Shown here: positions 54,373-61,893 of the stretch, one piece after another
Layout of the letters: each line of letters begins with the position of its first letter
Numbering within the stretch: position 1 is the stretch's first letter
Source of the DNA: Cymbomonas tetramitiformis
Lineage: Eukaryota > Chlorophyta > Pyramimonadophyceae > Pyramimonadales > Pyramimonadaceae
Direction: 5' to 3'
Assembly: GCA_001247695.2 (NCBI GenBank)
Contig: LGRX02030346.1
Location: forward strand, 22,096-86,095
Length of the DNA stretch: 64,000 nucleotides
Notes under the pieces: generated by a model
The model's database searches: none
What the model was told of the DNA's origin: nothing
The model's input: only the letters and a program-made list of their open reading frames with translations
Position numbers and translations under genes: made by a program

Positions 54373-55697
54373 ATCGTTTGGGCGTCAGCCTGTCTTGTAA
54401 GCCTGGTGTGTGAAGTGTTCGCTTCCACCACATGTTGTATGGTGGGGGGGTGTATGTTCCATTTTCCTCCCCTGCTTCCGGGGAGGAGTTCCCATTTGGC
54501 TGGTCCTTCTTCCACATGGAGGTGGCTGCTCTCCCACCAGGTTTCAACTTCCGCCTGTACGTTGTAGCACTGGGGGCAGAGGTCGTTTCGTAAGTGTGGT
54601 CCTATGTTGCACATTTTTTCCATTGCATTTGTCATGTCCTTTGTCTTGACCTCCGGGAGTTCGTATCGCGGCCATGGTCTTGTGTCTACCACACAGTCCA
54701 CACTGAGGGCGCGTCCTTCTTGGTTTGGTTCGTTCGTGTCGTGCAGGTTCGCCTCCCTCCTTGGCTGTCCGACGGCCGTGGTTGTGCGGACCTTGCTCTG
54801 CGGGCAAGTTGTGAGTGCTTTCCTTATGCAGTCCGCAGCAGCATCTGGGTCCATGCAGTGGGCCTGCCACCCTGCTTTGTTGGCAACAATCAGTACCCTG
54901 AGGTTCCAGTTGCACTGTTTCGCTTGCTGGTGAGTGGCACCCATCCAGAGGTCAGGGGGCAGGAATGTGAATTTGCCTTGTGGTATTGCAAACAGTTCAT
55001 GTACTAGGTGCCATGCGTGTGCGTTGTATAGTTTCCTGTATGGGGTCTTCTCGTATGTCGGGTATACTCCGACCCCGAACACCGGGTCTTGTGTGGTGGT
55101 GGCCGCAATGGCAAAGTCCAGCGCCTTTTTGAGGTCCTGTGGCGTGTACTCTTGGTTGAACTGGTAGGCCCCCAATTTCATCCAGTTTGTCGTCCAGGCT
55201 GAGCCCCTGGCCCCAAACACCTTGTCTCTGTCATACTTGGCGTAGTACGTCGTGGTGTTGTGGTGAACATTGAGGGGTGAGGCAAATAGTTCAGTGGTAA
55301 TTCCGAACGCCTGTTGTAGTGCCCTTTGCATCTGGGCAGGGAATGTCCAGTGGTTTTGCAAATTCTTTTTTCGTTCCTCCTTTTCTTCTTTGCTTGAGTA
55401 CCTAATGAGGAGGTGCCCTATTTCTTCCTCAAACGTGGAGACCTGTATCTTATGGTCCTCCCACATTTCCATGCGTAGTGTGCGTTGGTGCGGGGTTTGG
55501 TGGCGTGTGGTACCCATTGCCTGGGAGTATCTTTCGTGTAGCCTGAGAAGCTTTTCTTTAGTGAGGGTGCCTATGTATTTCTCATTTCTGTGGTAGCTGT
55601 GGGCGAGTTCCCCCTCCAGCCGTAATTGGCAGTGGTGTTCTCTGTTGTCCGCGATGTCTTGCTCTGGGTTGGTTTCTGTCGGGTCCAGGGTGAGGTT
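54255..55697 (-). pseudogene. PCIF1-like methyltransferase-fold region in the LINE
   Basis: In frame with the RT. From LRLEGELAHSYHRNEKYIG through about residue 190 of the frame starting at 55517 it resembles the core of PCIF1, the cap-adjacent adenosine N6-methyltransferase: FPAQMQRALQQAFGITTELF runs into FASPLN (78-83), then YYAKYDRDKVFGARGSAW, then GAYQFNQEY, then VFGVGVYP. In PCIF1 the position of FNQEY holds the catalytic NPPF, so this copy looks catalytically altered or dead. The C-terminal third has a C-X2-C (CPQC) and Trp-rich stretch. It ends at 54255 after a frameshift into the RNase H frame near 54.3 kb. The identification rests mainly on FASPLN and its surroundings. Confidence 0.55.
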
Positions 55698-57600
55698 TCA
55701 TGCATGTAGTGTGGGCCAGGCCTGCCCCAGGTGCGGCCTTCCAGCCAATATTTCTCTGAGACCTGTGGGGTGGGTCACCTGAGTGCCTCTTGCTTGCAGC
55801 CTTCTTTTCAGGGTTGGGAAGGTGGTCGCGCTTTGGCCCCTTCGCTTGGCTAGTTTTAGGTAGTCAGTTATGGTTTCCCTTGTACTCCATGAGTAGGAGT
55901 CATCCCCTTTCGAGTGCCTCCATTGGGTTCTATATTGCGTTACCAGGGAGTGGGGGTCTGTCGGGTCAATGAGTAGGGTCCTCACTGCTACAATTTCCTT
56001 CGGCATGTCTATTGTTTGGCCTTTCTCAAAGCAGCCTGTCTCCATTTTTTCGGCCATGGGGTCTATTTCGTCTATCCATTTAGTTTGTGGGCGTGTGTGG
56101 AGGTCTTGTGGTTCCTCCTCCTCCTCCCCCTGTACTGGACCGGTAGTCTCCGTCTCGTTAATCCTTGTAAGCGGGTGTAGGGAGAGTTGCCTGTGAATCT
56201 CTTCTCTGGGGACCAGCCTTGCTTCCCACTCCGTCATTTTAACTCGTAGCTGTTCCGGGTTGAGGCGCGGGAGGTTGGTTCGCATTGTGTGGGGGTCCAG
56301 CGGTCCCTCACTGGGTATGCTCCTGTATTGTTGCTTCAGCCGCCGGTTTGTGCTGCTATCATAAAAGTCCCCCGGCTTCGCTATGTCTCTCGGCTGGGCT
56401 TCGCACAGGTATGGGTATAGGTGTGCCAGGCCTTTTGCTATGGCATTGCGGTCTGACTTGAGGGCTGCATTTGTGCATTGTTCCCTGACGTTCACCTGGC
56501 TAATCGCGTGTTGGCCATCCCGGGTAGTAAGGAACGCTAGGTCTGGGAAGTGTGTGAATAGTTTGAGGCACGTTGTGAAATTTATCGCAGCTGGCGTGTC
56601 CTTGGGTACTGTGAGCTTTGCGGTTTGGTCTGTGCACATCGCCTGCCAGTCTGGAGGTGTCGGTAGGTCCCCATCAATTATTTTGCCTGCTTTTGTTTTC
56701 CTCGTTGTTCCTTCCATCTCTTTGTCAGACTTTCTTCTGGTCGCCCCTTTCAGCTGTTCCATTATCTTTGGTATTGGGGTTTGGAGTTGTCTGAGCATCC
56801 CCTCCGTCCCCTGGGGCGTAATGTTGTATCTGAGTAGGGCATTGAGTTTTCTTAGTGTGTTGTGTTTTGTCTGGTGCCCCCCCCAGAGTTTGTCGAGGTC
56901 TGTGCAATTCATGCGTGCGGTGCAGTGGTATTCTACCAGTCCTCTGGTGGACCTGCTGACGTGGGACATTCTGAGTCTTGACTTTAGGTTCATTTGCCTC
57001 CACGCCGGGCCCCGTACTGCTCCTCTGTCCTCTTCACTGTGCATGGCCTCCAGTAGTCCGCTCCAAATCGACTGGGCGTAGACTGCCTGGAGTGGCACCA
57101 TGCCCAAGCCGAACCTTTCCTTTTCCTGTGTGGTGAACATGTTTGGCGTTCCGTTGCGGGGCAGACCTTGTATGTTCTTTGTGGCCCCACCTATTATTTT
57201 GTTGAAGTCGTCTATTTCACCCGCTGTGTAGAGCCCCAGGTGCAGTCCATACCTGAACTTCCCCAGTATTGCAGAGTGAAGGGAGTATTCTTTTTGGTCC
57301 GGCGTTAGTGGGGAGCGTAGTAGTGCCTGTATCCTGTGGTTCATCTCTTCCCTAGCAGCTTCTTTCTCCTTGTCCCATCTGCCTGTGAATGCCAGTAGTA
57401 CTCCTAGGTATTTGTATGTGTCGTCTGGTTTGAGTATTTTGAAGTGGCTTAGCTTACCGTCCACCCCAACCATTTTGAGGTCTTTATGGAGTTGCTCGGG
57501 TATGGAAACCCCATTTTTTATGCCGGTTATGGCTGACTTGGTAAGGTTAATTTTGAGTTCGCTCCATTGTGAGAATGCGTGCAGTTTGTGCAGCTGAGCT
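55698..57600 (-). pseudogene. LINE RT thumb and linker region
   Basis: Same frame as the RT palm. Begins with INLTKSAITGIK and, after MVGVDGKL, the characteristic YKYLGVLLAFTGRWDKE of LINE RTs. The following 450 residues are mostly helical with no named domain, and include VEYHCTARMNCTDLDKLWGG, which is also present in the relic at 47.2 kb. It ends at an in-frame TGA (55698-55700); downstream codons stay open in the same frame. Confidence 0.75.
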
Positions 57601-58109
57601 CACATGTGGAAAATCGTGGGGCATAGTATGAGCAGGTCATCGACGAACGCCCCTGTTGTTGTCTTGAGGGGGCCCAGTCTTTCCTGTTCCGCTGCATATT
57701 TGTGTTGGTATCCATGCTCCCCCACCTCTAGCCATCTTAACAACGGTTCCTGGTATATTATGAAGAGGAGGGGGCTCATGCTGTCTCCTTGGAGGAGTCC
57801 TCTTTGCACCTGCACCGTTTTGTGAGAGGTTTCCCCTCCTACCCTTGTGTTCATTGACATGGTGTCGTGGCTTTGTGTACCCAGGACATCTCGCACCACC
57901 TGTGTGATTTCGTCGGGTATTCCGAGGTATTGCATTGTGTGCAATAGTTTGTTGTGGTCCACTGAGCCATACGCATTTTTGAAGTCTACATACAGGCCAT
58001 GCAGTTCCCGTCCCGAGACATTTGCATCCTCTATCGCATTGGTCACTCTGGTGAGTTGTCGGAGTGTGTTCCTTTTTTCCCTTGAGCCTTCCTGCGCTTG
58101 AGCTAGTAT
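57601..58109 (-). pseudogene. LINE reverse transcriptase, catalytic palm
   Basis: Minus-strand frame with motif A YVDFKNAYGSVDH (about 57990), motif B VQRGLLQGDSMSPLLF (about 57800) and motif C GAFVDDLLIL (about 57645-57625; FVDD box). These supply the three catalytic aspartates of reverse transcriptase. It ends at an in-frame TGA (57601-57603), after which the same frame continues with FSQWSELKINLTKS, the usual motif D/E region, so the stop is a mutation. Confidence 0.9.
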
Positions 58110-58549
58110 CAAGCTGGATTTCCTTATTTTCGCCCCCCTCGTTGCGCCCCCTAGCCCCCCACCATTTCCATTTCCATGGTCACTGCATCGGATGGCCAAA
58201 CGGACTTCATATTCGCGTCCCGCACACTCAAATCACAAAAATATGTTGGCCCCATGCTTTGCCATCCAGCCTTGGTGGTTGGGTAGCGCCCCCTCAGGCG
58301 GGCACCCAAGAGGTAGCGATTTTTCACACCCACCCCACCAACCCCCCCCACGAAGCTCAGTTGGTTCACACCACTTGGATGACCAAATCGACTTCAACTC
58401 ACCTACCACCTTGTATGCACGCCGTACATGACCCAATCTACCTCTGGGTACCGACTATATGCCCCATCATGGCCGTATGCGACCACACCACACCGCCTTC
58501 CACGGGGTATAGGCTTCTCCATCAAATGATGGAGAGGATATCCAGCTTG
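58110..58549 (+). mobile_element. MITE copy 1 of the composite
   Basis: 440 bp, CAAGCTGGATTTCCTTATTT to GATATCCAGCTTG. Confidence 0.85.
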
Positions 58550-59108
58550 ATACCCTGGAATCCACGCCCAAAGCGCAACGCACCAATTGACGGCCCAAAT
58601 CGACTTCACCACAATCACTTGTCTATGACCCAACCTACCTTAGGGTACTGATCGCACGCCCTGGCATGCTCATACGGCACTGCCATACTCGACAACCTAG
58701 AATCTATCCCCGAACTTTCCCGATCGATTTCGGCCGCCTACCACCGCAAGTTAGGGTTTCGGCTGCGACACCTCGTTGGCGGACTAAATCGACTTCAACT
58801 GACCCACCGCCTTGTATACAACTTGCATACGATATATTCTGTCTTACTTTAAGTTCGCTTGCACTCCCATGCTCATCCGCCATCAACTCTCCACCCCCCC
58901 TTTGCGCCACCGTGATTCAGCGAATAGCTCAGTGGCGCCTGTCAGCCCCGCAGGGCGGCTCCGTATTTATGGCCACCTCCCGTCACCAAATCGAGCAGCG
59001 GACCTCGGATTCGGATTCAGCGCGAGGTTCTACCCATACTACCGCCCCTCACTTCTCAGCCTAAGCCCGCCATCGAAATTTCGCAGTTTGGGTACTCACG
59101 AATAACAA

Positions 59109-59551
59109 GCTGGATTTCCCTTATTTTCGCCCCCCCTCGTTGCGCCTCCCCCCTCCAGCCCCCACCCCATTTCCACATGGTCACTGCATCGGATGGCCAA
59201 ACGGACTTGATATTCGTGTTCCGCACACTCAAATCACAAAAATATGCTGGCCCCATGCTTTGCCATCCAGCCTTGGTGGTTGGGTAGCGCCCCCCTCAGG
59301 TATGCACCCAAGAGGTAGCGATTTTTCACACCCACCCCACCAACCCCCCGCACGAAGCTCAGTTGGTTCACACCACTTGGATGACCAAATCGACTTCAAC
59401 TCACCTACCACCTTGTATGCACGACGTACATGACCCAATCTACCTCTGGATACCGACCATATGCCCCATCATGGCCGTATGCGACCACACCACACCGCCT
59501 TCCACGGGGTATAGGCTTCTCCATCAAATGATGGAGAGGATATCCAGCTTG
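59109..59551 (+). mobile_element. MITE copy 2 of the composite
   Basis: 443 bp, CAAGCTGGATTTCCCTTATT to GATATCCAGCTTG. Confidence 0.85.
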
Positions 59552-59555
59552 GTAT

Positions 59556-60101
59556 TCCTTGCGTTTCGCAGAACGTGGAGAGCATGTTCGCTATTTGCGA
59601 GGTGTATAGCTTGAATACCCCCTCAAGTAGGGCTATGGGTCGGTAGTTTTGCTGTAGGGTGACGTCCCCTTTCTTGTGGTGGAAGCAGAATGTCCCCTTT
59701 TTCCAGGTGAGGGGGACGTGTTTGCTGTTCCACATTTCCAGCATGAGCGCATGTAAGGCGTCGTGGAAGTCCTCTGGCATGTACTTGAGAATTTCGTTCG
59801 GGGTCCTGGTGGGGCCTAGTGCTTTGTTGTTGTTTAAGGTGTGTACCGCCTTGCTGTAGCACTGTCTACTTATTGTGAGGTCCAGTCCCGTGGGGTCTGG
59901 TCTTGGTGCCTTTATGAGGCGCTCTTTATGAGCTGGGTCTTCCCATGGTGGGGGGTTCGGGTCGGGCAGACTACGGTGCTCCATCTTGTATGGTGCTGAG
60001 TGAGCCATGTGGTCCACTAGTGCGTTTGCAATGTTCTCGTGGCCTATAGCCAGGTTGCCCTCCCTGTCCTGTAGGGTCTGTATGTTCGCCGTGGGCTCCA
60101 T
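59556..60101 (-). pseudogene. LINE reverse transcriptase, N-terminal part
   Basis: Continues ORF2 in another frame. It shows the fingers motifs LNNNKALGPTRTPNEILKYM, then LTWKKGTFCFHHKKGD, NYRPIALLEGVFKLY and a CETQGI that should lead into the palm. At CETQGI the gene is cut by the composite MITE element (TSD GTAT at 59552-59555). Joined across the insertion, the frame continues directly into LAQAQEGSREKRNT at 58105. Confidence 0.85.
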
Positions 60102-61893
60102 GGCCTGTTTCTTGCGCCTTGGGATATATCCTTTTGTGGTATCTTTTTTGGTTGTTCCAGTATTCTCTTACCGTTTTGTCATTGTGCCTTTGCTTGGCTC
60201 GTTTCCAGTGTTGTTTGACCACTTTGTGTGCTGCCGACCTTTCTTTTTTGGCCTCTTCAGTAAGCCACGACACCCATTCCTTTGTATCTGCATTGTCCCT
60301 GTCCGTTGGGCCCTTCATTTCTCCTTCCTTCAGGTTTCGGAGGGTTGAGTGTTCCGTGTGTGGGTTTCGTAGGTGTCGTTTGGTTTTCTTGTGCATCCGC
60401 ATCTTGAGTATTGCAGCGTCCCTTTCTTTTCTGTTTTTTTTGCTCATTAGCAGGTCTGTTGCTTCACGGTTGGAGGCGCTCCCAACTATCGCAATTGGTA
60501 GTTCCTCGTCCTTCAGCGCACATTTGTTCGCTCTGGTGAGTATACTCAGCACGGCCTCTCCTGCTCTGTCTATGGTGGCATGCGCTACCTGCCTGTTGCC
60601 TTCTTCCCTGCATTGGGTGGCTATCTTTGTTATGCGTTTCAGCTCAGCAGTCCTGGCATAGTCGTGTGTCCTGAGGAGGACGCTTTGGAGTGTTTCCCAA
60701 TGGGTTTTGTTCAGGGGCGTGTTCAGCTTCACGTGCCCTGAATGGGGGTCGCAATCCACATACGGTTCGTGGGTATCTATGCTGTTTAGCCAAAGGGTTG
60801 CTAGGCTCACCATCTCGTGGTCACTCGTGTGGTGTTGAGTGAGGTGTGTGGTGCTCCCCGTCTCGTATTGGGCCCGTTTGTTCCTCGGTGCTAGCCATCT
60901 GTCAATGTTTCGATTTTCTGCCCAGTTTAGTGTGGTATTGACCGTTGGGCCTACATTGTGGAGGTCCAACTCCTCCGCGAGCTTCTTCCATTGTTTGTCG
61001 GTTTTCGTCACCCCCTTGCCCGTGCTGGTGTTGCTCGCATTGAGGTCTCCTCCGACAATGACATGCTCGTTCGGTTTTTCCGCTGTTCTCCGGAGCAGAT
61101 TGGTTGTATACTTGAGTATTTTGTCTCTGGTTCTCCCCTCCTCTGCCCCTGGTGGGTTGTAAATGCTTAGCACGTGGTACATTACTTCCCCGGGCAGGTG
61201 CAACACAACATGTAGGAGGTATCCCTCAAGGTGCCTCGCAGGGACAACGTGGTGGTTGTGCGCGTGGCTGTAGGGGCTACTGAGGAGTATGGCTACTCCC
61301 CCTTTCACTGCCTGTTCTGCAGTGCCCTCCGCCTCTTGCACCTCGGTTTTGGTGCCTATCGCGGTGTACCGCATATCTCTGAACTTCCTCATCACACTGT
61401 CGTGTGCATGCTTTACTTCCGTAAGCACGACCACTTGCAGACCCAGTTGGTTTTGGTTTCTTTTTTTGACGACCTCGGCCAGGTCGAGGCAGGCGTCACT
61501 TTGTCCTGCTATATTCCATGTGAGCATGTGTAGGCGGTCTTCCCCTACGTCCGTCTTTTTTGGTTCTGTGAGGGGGGGCTGGTGTTCTCGGGGGTCTTGG
61601 CTTGCCTCCAGTGCTTCCTGTTGTGTGTCTTCGAATTTCTCCCATTGTGTGGTGGGTTCGTCATTTACTTCCTCCTCCCCCTCTCTTGAGTGGGTTTCCA
61701 GCGTTCGCTGTTCTCCGAGCGTTTGCTCATCGTCACTTGGCAGCATCGTGGGGGTTAATCTATGAAGCCACCTCCATAGTCCCGGTTGCTTTGTGGCTTC
61801 CCTGCATCCCCCTTCTTGGGTTCGTGGCGCATGTGCCTCGACCTCTGGGTTTGTGTTTGGGCCATCGGTGGGCTTTCCAGGTCCCTGTCGCAT
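59971..61893 (-). CDS. LINE ORF2 N-part: APE-type endonuclease
   Basis: 640-codon frame; translation probably begins at an internal Met (MLPSDDEQTL, residue 50). After an acidic linker the exonuclease-endonuclease-phosphatase fold is clear: LTWNIAGQ (N127), VVLTEVKHA (E159), KGGVAILLS, LSIYNPPG (N246), VGGDLNASNT (D283, N285), IDRWLAP (D331) and TSDHEM (D358, H359). These are the metal-binding and catalytic residues of APE endonucleases that nick target DNA for target-primed reverse transcription. A helical, basic linker (residues 400-600) follows. The true coding path leaves this frame near 60.1 kb, so the last 40 residues are frameshifted. Confidence 0.85.
   Translation of the reverse strand: MRQGPGKPTDGPNTNPEVEAHAPRTQEGGCREATKQPGLWRWLHRLTPTMLPSDDEQTLGEQRTLETHSREGEEEVNDEPTTQWEKFEDTQQEALEASQDPREHQPPLTEPKKTDVGEDRLHMLTWNIAGQSDACLDLAEVVKKRNQNQLGLQVVVLTEVKHAHDSVMRKFRDMRYTAIGTKTEVQEAEGTAEQAVKGGVAILLSSPYSHAHNHHVVPARHLEGYLLHVVLHLPGEVMYHVLSIYNPPGAEEGRTRDKILKYTTNLLRRTAEKPNEHVIVGGDLNASNTSTGKGVTKTDKQWKKLAEELDLHNVGPTVNTTLNWAENRNIDRWLAPRNKRAQYETGSTTHLTQHHTSDHEMVSLATLWLNSIDTHEPYVDCDPHSGHVKLNTPLNKTHWETLQSVLLRTHDYARTAELKRITKIATQCREEGNRQVAHATIDRAGEAVLSILTRANKCALKDEELPIAIVGSASNREATDLLMSKKNRKERDAAILKMRMHKKTKRHLRNPHTEHSTLRNLKEGEMKGPTDRDNADTKEWVSWLTEEAKKERSAAHKVVKQHWKRAKQRHNDKTVREYWNNQKRYHKRIYPKAQETGHGAHGEHTDPTGQGGQPGYRPREHCKRTSGPHGSLSTIQDGAP

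Larger units (their letters stand above)
58110..59551. mobile_element. Composite of two MITEs inserted in the LINE RT
   Basis: The insertion is bounded by CAAGCTGGATTTCC and its complement and by GTAT on both sides (58106-58109, 59552-59555). Each end is a complete 440-bp MITE with those inverted ends (58110-58549 and 59109-59551), in the same orientation and about 95% alike. The 559 bases between them are unrelated to the LINE and have no clear gene. Discounting one GTAT restores the RT frame. Confidence 0.85.
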
